From Ruminococcus sp. AM22-13 (lineage in GTDB: Bacteria > Bacillota > Clostridia > Lachnospirales > Lachnospiraceae): a stretch of DNA of 64,000 nucleotides. How positions within the stretch are numbered: position 1 is the stretch's first letter; each line of letters begins with the position of its first letter. Where the stretch lies: contig NZ_QRIL01000003.1 in the NCBI RefSeq assembly GCF_003471165.1, positions 62,001 to 126,000 on the forward strand, read 5' to 3'. Under the pieces are notes generated by a model. That model did no database searches. It had not been told where the DNA came from and was given only the letters and a program-made list of their open reading frames with translations. Positions 53,824 to 63,241 of the stretch are shown here, piece by piece. The position numbers and the translations under genes were made by a program.

Positions 53824-53954
53824 GAAACTGTCTTTTGGATATCATGAGAAAAGGGCAGTTTTTTTATTTGACTTAGGTTATGAAGAAAACCTACAATAAA
53901 AATGATGAAAATACAAAATAAAATGTTGACAATGCACATAACATCGATTATATT
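53824..53954 (+). promoter_or_regulatory. Terminator of the LacI gene and promoter of the GH31 gene
   Basis: A hairpin with T run (AACTGTCTTTT with AAAAGGGCAGTT, 53826-53861, T run to 53867) ends the LacI transcript. TTGACA (53926-53931) and TATATT (53949-53954), 17 bp apart, form a strong promoter. The symmetrical ATATTGAAAATAT (about 53950-53962) at the start site is a possible LacI operator. Confidence 0.6.
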
Positions 53955-54058
53955 GAAAATATCAAAAAGCAACAGTTTGAAAGAGAATTGTCAATAAAAA
54001 GTTAGTGTATCAATTTGTCAATGCGTGATTTATGAGATTAAAACGAGGAGGATCAGGA

Positions 54059-56413
54059 ATGAAATTCACAGAAGGTTACTGGGAGAAGAATGAACGTGCC
54101 AATGCATCTTATGCAATGCAGGCTTTTACAGCAGAAGTAATTCCGGGAGGAATGAGAATTGTTTCTCCGTTTAGAGAGATCAATGACAGAGGCGGCGCTC
54201 TTGATGTAGGAACGATTACTACAGAATTCACTTCTGTGCGTAAGGATATCATCAGTGTCAGAAGCTATCATTATCAGGGATATATTAAGGGTGAGCCAAG
54301 ATATGAACTGAATGAGGATCCGCAGGAGACAGAAGTAGAGATCACAGATGCTGAAGCTGTTATGAAAGCGGGCAGAATGACAGTAAGAGTAGATCTGAAA
54401 GATTTTAAGATCACTTATGAGGCTGATGGAAAGGTTCTTACCGGTATCGGATTCCGTAATCTGGGATATATGCAGTATGACAGAGCAACACTGACCAAAT
54501 TCCCGGAACCAAACTATATGGCAGCACAGTATCAGCCATATATGGTAGCAGAACTTTCTCTTGATCCGGGAGAATGCGTATACGGACTTGGAGAAAGATT
54601 TACAGCATTTGTAAAGAATGGACAGGTAGTGGATGTATGGAATGAAGACGGTGGTACTGCATCTCAGATTTCCTATAAGAATATTCCATTTTATGTAACT
54701 AGCAAACATTACGGTGTATTTGTAGATCACAGCGACAATGTTTCTTTTGAAGTTGCAAGTGAGAAAGTAGAGAACGTAGGATTTTCTGTAAAAGGTGAAG
54801 AAATCCGCTATCATGTAATCTATGGTGATGATATCAAAGGTGTGCTTGAGACATATACAGACCTTACCGGAAAACCGGCACTGCCACCGGCATGGTCCTT
54901 TGGATTATGGCTTTCTACATCCTTTACAACTAATTATGATGAAAACACGACAAACTCCTTTATCCAGGGAATGGCTGACAGAGATATTCCGTTAAATGTA
55001 TTCCACTTTGACTGCTTCTGGATGAAAGAACTTCACTGGTGCGATTTTGAATGGGATGAGAGAATTTTCCCTGATGTACCGGGAATGCTGAAACGCTACA
55101 AAGATAAAGGTCTGAAGATCTGCGTATGGATTAATCCTTATATTGCGCAGGGAACTGCATTCTTCAAAGAAGGAATGGAAAAAGGTTACCTGGTACAGCG
55201 TGCAGATGGAAGAGGAGTAAAACAGATCGATAACTGGCAGCCTGGAATGGGACTGGTTGATTTTACAAATCCGGAAGCAACGAAATGGTATACAAATAAA
55301 CTGAAAACTTTGCTTGATGCCGGCGTTGACTGCTTCAAGACAGACTTTGGTGAGAGAATCCCGATTGATGTGAAATATTATGATGGTTCTGATCCGGTTT
55401 CCATGCATAACTATTATACATACCTCTACAACAAGGCAGTATTTGGTCTTCTGAAGGAAGTAAAGGGAGAAGGAGAAGCAATCCTTTTCGCAAGAAGTGC
55501 GACAGCAGGCGGACAGCAGTTCCCGGTTCACTGGGGAGGTGACTGCTCTGCAACATATGCTTCCATGGCTGAGAGCTTAAGAGGTGGTCTGTCATTTACC
55601 TTATCCGGATTCTCCTTCTGGAGCCACGATATGGGTGGATTTGAAATGACAGCAGCGCCGGATGTATACAAACGTTGGCTGCAGTTTGGCCTTCTTTCCA
55701 CACACAGCCGTCTCCACGGATCCAAGAGCTATCGTGTACCGTGGCTGTTTGATGATGAAGCGGTAGATGTGTGCCGTAAATTTACAAAACTGAAATTAAG
55801 ATTAATGCCATATCTGTATTCCATGGCTGTGAAATCACATAAGACAGGTATTCCGTCCATGAGAGCGATGATCATGGAATTTAATGATGATCCTGCGACA
55901 AAATATCTGGATATGCAGTATATGCTGGGTGACAGCATTCTGGTTGCCCCGATCTTTAACAAAGAAGGTCATGTAGAATATTATCTTCCAAATGGAAAAT
56001 GGACTCATCTGTTAAGCGGCGAAGTGAAAGAAGGCGGCAGATGGTATGCGGAAGATTATGACTTCTTCTCATTACCGGTATTTGTAAGAGAGAATACACT
56101 GCTTCCGATCGGCGCAGTGGATACAACCGCAGATTATGAACTGGAGAAAGATGTACAGATTCAGGTTTATGAGCTGAATGGTAAAGGCTCCTGCAAAGTT
56201 GTGACACGTAAGGGCGAAGATGCATTTACAGTAAATGCTGTAAAAGAAGGAAATAAACTTACATTGGAAGCTTCCAGAGAGAATCCGGGAATAACATATC
56301 TTCTCAGAAATATTCATGAGGTTTCTTCTGTTGCGGGCGGAAGTGTAGTAAAAGACACAGAAGATGGTATCATCCTGGCACCGGAAGGATGCAAAATAGA
56401 AGTTGTATACTAA
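54059..56413 (+). CDS. yicI: GH31 alpha-xylosidase
   Basis: A 784-residue enzyme releasing alpha-xylose, for example from xyloglucan oligosaccharides (isoprimeverose). Catalytic nucleophile Asp in CFKTDFGERIPIDV (about residue 431) and acid/base Asp in HWGGDCSATY (about 497) match YicI. LWLSTSFTTNYDE and FHFDCFWMKELHWCDFEWD are typical of the xylosidase branch rather than of alpha-glucosidases. Start ATG 54059 follows GAGGAGGATC. No signal peptide. No transporter adjoins it. Confidence 0.94.
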   Translation: MKFTEGYWEKNERANASYAMQAFTAEVIPGGMRIVSPFREINDRGGALDVGTITTEFTSVRKDIISVRSYHYQGYIKGEPRYELNEDPQETEVEITDAEAVMKAGRMTVRVDLKDFKITYEADGKVLTGIGFRNLGYMQYDRATLTKFPEPNYMAAQYQPYMVAELSLDPGECVYGLGERFTAFVKNGQVVDVWNEDGGTASQISYKNIPFYVTSKHYGVFVDHSDNVSFEVASEKVENVGFSVKGEEIRYHVIYGDDIKGVLETYTDLTGKPALPPAWSFGLWLSTSFTTNYDENTTNSFIQGMADRDIPLNVFHFDCFWMKELHWCDFEWDERIFPDVPGMLKRYKDKGLKICVWINPYIAQGTAFFKEGMEKGYLVQRADGRGVKQIDNWQPGMGLVDFTNPEATKWYTNKLKTLLDAGVDCFKTDFGERIPIDVKYYDGSDPVSMHNYYTYLYNKAVFGLLKEVKGEGEAILFARSATAGGQQFPVHWGGDCSATYASMAESLRGGLSFTLSGFSFWSHDMGGFEMTAAPDVYKRWLQFGLLSTHSRLHGSKSYRVPWLFDDEAVDVCRKFTKLKLRLMPYLYSMAVKSHKTGIPSMRAMIMEFNDDPATKYLDMQYMLGDSILVAPIFNKEGHVEYYLPNGKWTHLLSGEVKEGGRWYAEDYDFFSLPVFVRENTLLPIGAVDTTADYELEKDVQIQVYELNGKGSCKVVTRKGEDAFTVNAVKEGNKLTLEASRENPGITYLLRNIHEVSSVAGGSVVKDTEDGIILAPEGCKIEVVY

Positions 56414-56453
56414 GTAATCATTTTATAATTATTTTAGAAATTCGACAAAAAAT

Positions 56454-56482
56454 AGGACTGGACAAATCGATTGTCCGGTCCT
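56454..56482 (+). terminator. Terminator after the alpha-xylosidase gene
   Basis: AGGACTGGACAA (56454-56465) pairs with TTGTCCGGTCCT (56471-56482). AT-rich sequence follows without a pure T run. Confidence 0.7.
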
Positions 56483-56604
56483 ATAATAATATTCACCAGA
56501 GTTCTTCTGGTAATTCAATCCCGCTAGTTCGGCGGTAAATTCCACTTTTAATTTTTATAAAAAACGAAAGAATAAGCAGTTATGAGAAAAATCTAAGATG
56601 GGAG

Positions 56605-57123
56605 GTGATACGATATGGATTTTTTCACCTTTTTCCTGTAGTAGTTGCCGCAGTAGCCATGATTATGGACATTCGCGCTGCGAAAGTTGATAATGGATGG
56701 ATCTTGTTCTCTCTGATTCTGGGGCTGACCGGATGTATCTGGCGAAAAGGAATTGCAGGAATAAGCTATTTCGCTGTGGGAAGTATAATGCCTTTGTTTC
56801 TTATCGTTCTGTTCATTTTCGGAATGATGGGTGCGGGAGACATTAAGTTGTTTTGTGCACTGGGAGGAGTAATGGGCCTTGGGGCTATCTGGAAATGTAT
56901 TCTTTTTTCTTTTCTGGCAGGCGCATGTATTGCTGTTGTGCTTCTGATCTTCAATCACAATTTCTGTGAACGGATTCTTTATTTTATAAAATATGCAGAG
57001 AATACAGTGAGTACGGGAAAGATCACTCCTTATCGGAGTAAAGATATTTCTGCACCGGAGAATTTCCACTTTACGATTCCTGTTTTTGTAAGCGTGCTGT
57101 TATATGCAGGAGGTATCTATTGA
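56605..57123 (+). CDS. Prepilin peptidase, TadV/CpaA type (possible frameshift at the start)
   Basis: A 172-residue membrane aspartyl protease that trims Flp-type prepilin. Catalytic Asp in AMIMDIRAAKVDNGW (about residue 22) and in MMGAGDIKLF (GxGD, about 77). The frame opens at GTG 56605, but the Shine-Dalgarno GGGAGG fits ATG 56615 better. That ATG is out of frame and meets TAG after eight codons. One more T in the TTTTTT run at 56620-56625 would join the two (MDFFHLFPVVV), so a homopolymer frameshift, or a sequence error, is possible. First gene of the tad cluster. Confidence 0.8.
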   Translation: MIRYGFFHLFPVVVAAVAMIMDIRAAKVDNGWILFSLILGLTGCIWRKGIAGISYFAVGSIMPLFLIVLFIFGMMGAGDIKLFCALGGVMGLGAIWKCILFSFLAGACIAVVLLIFNHNFCERILYFIKYAENTVSTGKITPYRSKDISAPENFHFTIPVFVSVLLYAGGIY

Positions 57124-58133
57124 AAAGAAATATTTTTGCAGTATGTGATCTGGAAGTGGATTATGCGCTGAATTTTATGGACTATTTAAATCAGAAAAAG
57201 AATATTCCATTTGAAATACAGGCATTTACAACTGTGGAGAAGCTGATTGCCTATGGGAAACATACACATATAGAGTTGCTGCTGATTTCCGGGCGCGCAA
57301 TGTGCCGTGAAGTCCGGGAAATGGATATCGGAAAGGTCATTATTTTATCGGAGGGGGTACATCCTCCGGAACTTGACCAGTATCCGAGCGTGTATAAGTA
57401 CCAGTCTTCTTCGGATGTACTTCGGGAAGTGATGGCATGTTATGGTGCTGAAAAAAAGACAGTATCTGATCAGCTTGCGGTCTTAAAAAAGACGACAGAG
57501 CTTATTGGAGTTTTTTCTCCGTTGGGGCGTTGCCTGAAAACTTCTTTTGCATTGACACTTGGACAGATACTTGCCAAAGACAGGGCAGTCCTTTATCTGA
57601 ATCTGGAGGAATATTCCGGGTTTGAAGAACTGATGGGAAAGGGATTTGCGCATAATTTAAGTGATCTTCTTTATTATGTGCGGCAGGATAACCAGAATCT
57701 TCTCTATAAGATGAATAGTATGATACAGACTATAAACAATCTGGATTATATACCGCCTGTGCAAATGCCGGCAGACATTCACACAACAGCCTGGCAGGAC
57801 TGGGAAAGGCTTTTGCAGATGATCATGCTTGATAGTTCATATGAGATGATCGTGCTGGATATAGGATGTGGGATTGACGAGAATTTCCAGCTTCTGGATA
57901 TGTGTAAGAAGATTTATATGCCGGTGTTGTCTGATACAGTTTCACAGTGTAAGATTGCCCAGTTTGAAAATCTGGTCCGAATCTGGGATTATCCTCAGAT
58001 ACTGGAAAAGACAGAGAAGATCACTCCTCCTTTTCATATGATGACCGGTCCGCCGTCAGGATATATTGAACAGTTGATGTGGAGTGAACTGGGAGATTAT
58101 GTGAGAAACCTTCTGAGAAAGGAAAAAGGATGA
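57120..58133 (+). CDS. TadZ/CpaE-like pilus assembly ATPase family protein
   Basis: A 337-residue protein of the MinD/ParA superfamily. Residues 1-110 resemble an atypical receiver domain; the second part has GVFSPLGRCLKTSFAL in the place of a Walker A, lacking the full KGGxGKT, and VLDIGCGIDE for Walker B. CpaE/TadZ places the pilus machine in the cell. Start TTG 57120, overlapping the prior stop, follows AGGAGG by about seven bases. Confidence 0.8.
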   Translation: MKRNIFAVCDLEVDYALNFMDYLNQKKNIPFEIQAFTTVEKLIAYGKHTHIELLLISGRAMCREVREMDIGKVIILSEGVHPPELDQYPSVYKYQSSSDVLREVMACYGAEKKTVSDQLAVLKKTTELIGVFSPLGRCLKTSFALTLGQILAKDRAVLYLNLEEYSGFEELMGKGFAHNLSDLLYYVRQDNQNLLYKMNSMIQTINNLDYIPPVQMPADIHTTAWQDWERLLQMIMLDSSYEMIVLDIGCGIDENFQLLDMCKKIYMPVLSDTVSQCKIAQFENLVRIWDYPQILEKTEKITPPFHMMTGPPSGYIEQLMWSELGDYVRNLLRKEKG

Positions 58134-59320
58134 ATAAAGATGTATTTAGAACTTTGCGCCAGATGTTAATGGAGGAACTGGATCTGTCGAGAGAGTTATC
58201 AGATAAAGAGATTCTTGATGTAATTGATGAACTGATCCTGAATCAGATGAAGGATGTCCGTCTTGCACTGAAAGAAAAAGTGCAGCTTCGTCAGGAACTG
58301 TTTTATTCTGTGCGTAAACTGGATGTTTTGCAGGAACTGGTGGATGATGAGACAGTTACTGAAATTATGGTAAATGGACCTGACACGATTTTTGTGGAGC
58401 GGGACGGCAGACTGATCAGATGGCATAAAAGCTTTACGTCTGCCGAAAAGCTGGAAGATGTGATTCAGCAGATCGTAGGTAAATGTAACCGCGTGATCAA
58501 TGAATCTATGCCAATTGTGGATGCCAGACTGGAGAATGGTTCCAGAGTCAATGCAGTAATCTACCCGGTAGCGTTAAATGGTCCGATTCTTACGATACGG
58601 CGTTTCCCCGAACACCCCATTACAATGGAAAAGTTAATCGCTCTGGGAAGTATTACTCAGGAATGCGCAGATTTTCTGCAGAAACTTGTAAAGGCGAGGT
58701 ATTCCATGGTCATAGGCGGTGGAACCGGAAGCGGTAAAACTACATTTCTTGCAGCTATGTCAGAATATATTCCCAAAGATGAAAGACTGATCACGATTGA
58801 AGATAATGCAGAGCTTCGCATCAGGGGAATAGACAATCTGGTACGTCTGGAAGCAAAGATGGCTAACATGGAGGGTGCAGTGTCAGTTACGATCAGGGAT
58901 CTGATCAAATCAGCACTTCGAATGCGCCCTGACAGGATCATAGTGGGAGAAGTCAGAGGCGGAGAGGCAATGGATATGCTTCAGGCATTGAATACAGGGC
59001 ATGAAGGGTCGCTGTCAACTGCCCACGCCAACTCTGCCAGAGACATGCTATCCCGTCTGGAAACAATGGTTCTTATGGGTGTTGACCTTCCATTGGAAGC
59101 TATCAGGAGACAGATTGCATCCGGTGTGGATATTCTGGTACATCTGGGACGAATGAGAGATAAATCAAGAAAGCTATTAGAGGTAACCGAAGTGTGTGGT
59201 TTCGAAAATGGAGAAATCCAGATTCGGCCATTGTATCAATGGCAGGAGGGAAAAGGACTGGTAAAGACTGCTTCCCTCCTCAATGTGGAAAAACTGGAAA
59301 GAGCGGGGATTGAACTATGA
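58130..59320 (+). CDS. TadA/CpaF-type secretion ATPase
   Basis: A 396-residue ATPase for pilus assembly: N-terminal helical domain, ELVDDETVTEIMVNGPDTIFVERDG, Walker A GGGTGSGKTTFL (about residue 200), ITIEDNAEL (Asp/Glu box), GEVRGGEAMDML (Walker B) and STAHANSARDML (His box). It energises pilin polymerisation. ATG 58130 overlaps the previous stop (ATGA). Confidence 0.95.
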   Translation: MNKDVFRTLRQMLMEELDLSRELSDKEILDVIDELILNQMKDVRLALKEKVQLRQELFYSVRKLDVLQELVDDETVTEIMVNGPDTIFVERDGRLIRWHKSFTSAEKLEDVIQQIVGKCNRVINESMPIVDARLENGSRVNAVIYPVALNGPILTIRRFPEHPITMEKLIALGSITQECADFLQKLVKARYSMVIGGGTGSGKTTFLAAMSEYIPKDERLITIEDNAELRIRGIDNLVRLEAKMANMEGAVSVTIRDLIKSALRMRPDRIIVGEVRGGEAMDMLQALNTGHEGSLSTAHANSARDMLSRLETMVLMGVDLPLEAIRRQIASGVDILVHLGRMRDKSRKLLEVTEVCGFENGEIQIRPLYQWQEGKGLVKTASLLNVEKLERAGIEL

Positions 59321-60090
59321 AAGGGAAAGAAAAAGAGCAACGTTATCTGAAACGGGACTATGATCATTATCATTTTACGGTGAAGGAATTTATGAAATAT
59401 ACAGGACAGGCAGCGGCACTTTGCGCTGTGGCAGATTATCTTTTTTACAGAAGTGCCTGGGTACTGCTTCTTATGATTCCGGCGTTAGTATTTTATCTGA
59501 AATGGCAGCAGAACCGTATGATCAGGGAAAGAAGAAAGAAGCTGAATTACCAGTTTAAGGATGCGCTAACCTCTCTGAGTGTTGCGGTTCAGGCAGGATA
59601 TTCCGTGGAAAGCGCAATAAAGACCTGTGTCAGGGATCTGGAGCGGTTATACGGAAAAGGAACTGATATTGTAGAAGAATTTCGCTACATTGAAAGTCAG
59701 CAGCATATCAGTGTTCCTTTAGAGGAATTGTTTCTGGATCTGGGGTCAAGAAGCCAGGTGGAAGATATCGAGAATTTTGCATCAGTGTTTTATACAGCTA
59801 AGCGTACAGGTGGTGATATGAATCGTGTGATTCAGAAAGTAGCGCGCATGCTGGGAGATAAGATCGATGTAAAAAAAGAAATCGAAGCAACTCTGGCTGC
59901 CAAGAAATCGGAGCAAATGATCATGAGTCTTATGCCTGCGGGTATCATTATGTATTTACAGTTGACCTCGCCGGGCTTCTTAAGTGTTCTTTATGGAAAT
60001 CCCTTTGGAATTGCAGCAATGAGTATCTGTCTTGCTATTTATGCTACGGCATACTGGCTTGGCAGAAAGATCGTAGATATTGAGGTGTGA
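59317..60090 (+). CDS. TadB-like inner-membrane protein
   Basis: A 257-residue protein with two N-terminal helices, a cytoplasmic GspF-type helical domain (TSLSVAVQAGYSVESAIKTC, residues 85-105; FYTAKRTGGDMNRVIQKVARML) and two C-terminal helices. It forms the inner-membrane platform with TadC. ATG 59317 overlaps the tadA stop by four bases. Confidence 0.9.
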   Translation: MKGKEKEQRYLKRDYDHYHFTVKEFMKYTGQAAALCAVADYLFYRSAWVLLLMIPALVFYLKWQQNRMIRERRKKLNYQFKDALTSLSVAVQAGYSVESAIKTCVRDLERLYGKGTDIVEEFRYIESQQHISVPLEELFLDLGSRSQVEDIENFASVFYTAKRTGGDMNRVIQKVARMLGDKIDVKKEIEATLAAKKSEQMIMSLMPAGIIMYLQLTSPGFLSVLYGNPFGIAAMSICLAIYATAYWLGRKIVDIEV

Positions 60091-60098
60091 CAGTACAA

Positions 60099-61127
60099 AT
60101 GTGGGTACATATTGTCATTTTTATCATACTTTTGTGTGCACTGGCCGGGTGGGAAAAAGGGTGGATTCCATCTTCCGGGATTGGGGGAAAAGAAGGAATC
60201 AGGCTATTCATGGTGGTGGCAATATCCGGGAATTTACTTGGAATGATCCTTACCGCGGGAAATGGCAGACAAGTGTATCCTCAGGGATACCGTCTGGAAA
60301 AGGAGGATACAGGATCATATGAGAAGGAATTTATGGTATCCGTGGATGGAGAAGAGCCGGTCTCCATGTACATACAGGTACCGGAAAAAGAACTGGAAGA
60401 ACAGGAAGAACCGAAACAGGATAAGAAACTGACCAGAGAAGAGCAGGCGCAGAAAGATCTGGCGGAGGCAGTGACACGATATAATGAGCAGCAAAACGAT
60501 CCGGATTATTATTACCTTCCGGATAAGCTGGATGGAAAAAAGATACAGTGGGAAAGCCCTGCGGATACTTCAGGAATGCTCCTGACAGGTTTGTTTCTTG
60601 TTGCGGCGATGGCAATTCTTGTAATGAAGGGAAGGGAAGAACAGGTTCAGCTTCAAAAAAGGTATGAAGAACTTCTGATGGATTATCCCGGGCTGATCAT
60701 GAAATTTACACTTCTGGTTCAGGCGGGAATGACTGTAAGGAAGGCATTTCAGAAAATTTCGCTGGATTATAGCAGAAAGAAAAAATCAAAGCCAAGACCG
60801 GCGTATGATGAGATACGAATCGTTTGTTATGAAATGGAAAGCGGAGTTTCTGAGAGTGAGGCGTACAGAAGATTCGGAGAAAGATGTGGACAGGCGAAAT
60901 ATAAAACTTTTGCCACACTTCTCATCCAAAATCTTCAGAAGGGCAGCAGACAGATGGCTGATATGCTCGAAAGAGAGTCTATGGAGGCCTGGGAAGAACG
61001 CAAGAGAAAGGCACGTGTTCTCGGAGAAGCTGCCGCAACAAAGCTTCTGGTACCGATGATCATGATGCTGATGGTCGTGATGGCAATCGTTATGATTCCG
61101 GCCTTTCTGTCATTTTATGGAACATGA
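60099..61127 (+). CDS. TadC-like inner-membrane protein
   Basis: A 342-residue protein. Its C-terminal half (LLVQAGMTVRKAFQKISLDYSRKK, then RFGERCGQAKYKTFATLLIQNLQKGSRQM and a last membrane helix) is the GspF-type fold. The N-terminal 150 residues hold two or three helices and a charged Glu/Gln/Lys linker, longer than usual. ATG 60099 is preferred, ten bases after GAGGTG; GTG 60087 also lies in frame and overlaps the tadB stop. Confidence 0.87.
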   Translation: MWVHIVIFIILLCALAGWEKGWIPSSGIGGKEGIRLFMVVAISGNLLGMILTAGNGRQVYPQGYRLEKEDTGSYEKEFMVSVDGEEPVSMYIQVPEKELEEQEEPKQDKKLTREEQAQKDLAEAVTRYNEQQNDPDYYYLPDKLDGKKIQWESPADTSGMLLTGLFLVAAMAILVMKGREEQVQLQKRYEELLMDYPGLIMKFTLLVQAGMTVRKAFQKISLDYSRKKKSKPRPAYDEIRIVCYEMESGVSESEAYRRFGERCGQAKYKTFATLLIQNLQKGSRQMADMLERESMEAWEERKRKARVLGEAAATKLLVPMIMMLMVVMAIVMIPAFLSFYGT

Positions 61128-61163
61128 TAAAGGAAAGAAGATATGAGACATACGGAGGAAAAG

Positions 61164-61364
61164 ATGGGACGATTGATATGGAAAATAAAAAATCAAAACG
61201 AATTAATACGAAGATTCGTGGAGGAAGAGGACGCTGTAGGTGTTGTAGAGATCATTTTAATTCTGGTAGTCCTGATAGGACTTGTCATCATTTTCAAAGA
61301 GCAGCTGACCGAACTGGTGCAGAGCATTCTTTCAAAGATCGCCAAACAGAGTAATTCTATTTAA
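61164..61364 (+). CDS. Flp1-family type IVb pilin
   Basis: A 66-residue prepilin. A short basic leader is followed by EEEDAVGVVEIILILVVLIGLVIIFKEQL, the charged residue plus hydrophobic helix typical of Flp/Fap pilins; cleavage would be near Gly in DAVG-VVEI. GGAGG lies five bases before ATG 61164. An earlier ATG at 61143 is also in frame. It is the main candidate for pilus subunit and is cut by the peptidase at 56605. Confidence 0.8.
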   Translation: MGRLIWKIKNQNELIRRFVEEEDAVGVVEIILILVVLIGLVIIFKEQLTELVQSILSKIAKQSNSI

Positions 61365-61461
61365 CCAATACATTGTTTGGGAGTTCAACTGTGCAGGCAC
61401 AGGAACTTATAGTTAGTTGTGCAATAATGTATTGAGAAAGAGAAGGAGGTGTACTTCCTGC

Positions 61462-62979
61462 ATGAGAAATCATAAAGAAATGAGAGGAAGCATTACAGTA
61501 TTTCTGGCACTGATACTTAGTCTGCTTTTATCTCTGGTATGTACAAGTATTGAATCTGTGCGGATGGCATCTGCCAGAACGCAGATTCTGAACAGCATGG
61601 ATATTGGACTGTATTCAGTGTTTGGACAGTATGATAAGAAGCTTCTTGAAGACTATGATCTGTTTGCACTTGATGGTTCTATGGGAGGCGGACAGCTGAA
61701 TCTTGCGAAAATCTGTGACAATTTGGAATCCTATATGAAACCGGTATTAAAGCAGAATAGTCAGAAACTTAGTCTGGAGCATAGCGGGCTTACCGGATAC
61801 CGGCTTCTGACAGATAATAACGGAGAAGTTTTTTATCAGCAGATCGTGCAGTATATGCAGGAAACTCTTGGAAGTCAGGGAGTACAGGCCCTTCTTAACA
61901 GAATGTCTGATCGCGAAAAGAAAACAGAAGAAGCGAATCTAAAAGCAAGTCAGGCAGAGACAGGAGGATCGATCGACAGATATGATTCTGAAATGAATCA
62001 GGCATCTCAGAAAAGCCAGCAGGCCGCAGAAGAGGCGGCTAAGAAACAGCAACAGGAAAATGCTTCGTCAGATCAGCAATTTGGAAGTGGAGATACACAG
62101 ACAACACAGCCGGCACCGGCACAGCAGAATCCGGTGAATAATCCGATTACTGTGATAAAAAGAGTTATGAAGATGGGAGTGTTGGAACTGGTTCTGCCAT
62201 CCGGATGTGAAGTCTCTACACGTACAATAAGTAAAAACACGCTAGTTTCCGGGAGACAGTTACAACAGGGAATGGAGATGCCGGATGGAGTGATCGCAGA
62301 TAATAGCTATACTTCCCAGGTTTTGTTCCAACAATATCTGATGAATCATCTGGGAAATTATATGGATTCGTCCAAAGAAGGTCTGGCATATCAAATGGAA
62401 TATATCTTTGCAGGAAAAGATGAGGATATGGATAATCTGAAATCTGTGGCATCGAAACTTTTGTTTATCAGAGAGGGAGTAAACTTTGCCTGCCTGATGG
62501 CTGATAATGTAAAAAGAACAGAGGCACAGGCTCTTGCATCTGCGATTGCAGCAGGATTTCTGGTTCCGCCGGCAGCTGTAGTGATAGAAACAGCGTTGCT
62601 TTTATGCTGGGCATTTGCAGAAAGCGTACTGGATGTGAGAGAACTTTTTGCAGGAGGTAAGATTCCGCTTGTGAAGACTTCAGCAGACTGGCAGATATCT
62701 CTGGCTAATCTGGGAAATCTGATGGAAGGACTGGATTCTATGCGAAAAAATAATGACCATGGGATGTCCTATGAGGACTATATTCAGGTTCTGGTATTGT
62801 CTGTTTCCAAGGAAAAGAAAGTGATAAGGGCTATGGATATGATAGAGAACACAATAAGAAATAAAGGAAGAGCACATTTTAATATGGATTCCTGTGTGGT
62901 GGCACTGGAGGCATTTGCAGATGTAAAAGCGAACAAGAAAAAAGAGTTTCATATAATACGTCAGTATTGTTATGAATAA
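61462..62979 (+). CDS. Large TadE/DUF5702-like pilus-associated protein
   Basis: A 505-residue protein with an N-terminal membrane helix (GSITVFLALILSLLLSLVCTSIESVRM, residues 8-34) of the pseudopilin style, a coiled-coil/Gln-rich middle (NQASQKSQQAAEEAAKKQQQ, about 190-225), and a second hydrophobic patch (about 370-400). It resembles the DUF5702 proteins found in Firmicute tad loci. GGAGGTG lies about eleven bases before ATG 61462. Confidence 0.75.
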   Translation: MRNHKEMRGSITVFLALILSLLLSLVCTSIESVRMASARTQILNSMDIGLYSVFGQYDKKLLEDYDLFALDGSMGGGQLNLAKICDNLESYMKPVLKQNSQKLSLEHSGLTGYRLLTDNNGEVFYQQIVQYMQETLGSQGVQALLNRMSDREKKTEEANLKASQAETGGSIDRYDSEMNQASQKSQQAAEEAAKKQQQENASSDQQFGSGDTQTTQPAPAQQNPVNNPITVIKRVMKMGVLELVLPSGCEVSTRTISKNTLVSGRQLQQGMEMPDGVIADNSYTSQVLFQQYLMNHLGNYMDSSKEGLAYQMEYIFAGKDEDMDNLKSVASKLLFIREGVNFACLMADNVKRTEAQALASAIAAGFLVPPAAVVIETALLLCWAFAESVLDVRELFAGGKIPLVKTSADWQISLANLGNLMEGLDSMRKNNDHGMSYEDYIQVLVLSVSKEKKVIRAMDMIENTIRNKGRAHFNMDSCVVALEAFADVKANKKKEFHIIRQYCYE

Positions 62980-63077
62980 GAGAATGAGTTTGGGATTGTT
63001 GTTTGATTTTCTTTAGCAATAGTGTAGATTACTCTCTTTTTATTATTGACATCATGTAACTATTCAGCAGTCTACTA

Positions 63078-63200
63078 TCCCGCGAGGTGTTTTGGCATGA
63101 ACATGCCAAAATCCCGAGACATACAAGTCAAAATCCCATCGCCGAAGGCGATTTTTAATGGATTTTGACTCGTAACTGTGAAGGTACTGAACAGTTACGA
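63078..63200 (+). repeat. Compound hairpin element with repeat R2, copy 2
   Basis: Three hairpins in a row. TTTTGGCATG (63090-63099) pairs with CATGCCAAAA (63102-63111). AGTCAAAATCC (63126-63136) pairs with GGATTTTGACT (63160-63170) around an inner ATCGCC/GGCGAT stem. The R2 unit, GTAACTG ... CAGTTAC, is at 63172-63198. The R2 unit matches 17293-17319 at 25 of 27 positions. No coding frame. Confidence 0.8.
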
Positions 63201-63241
63201 CATCATAATAATGGGGATTTTAAGAAAAGAGGTGCAAAAAG

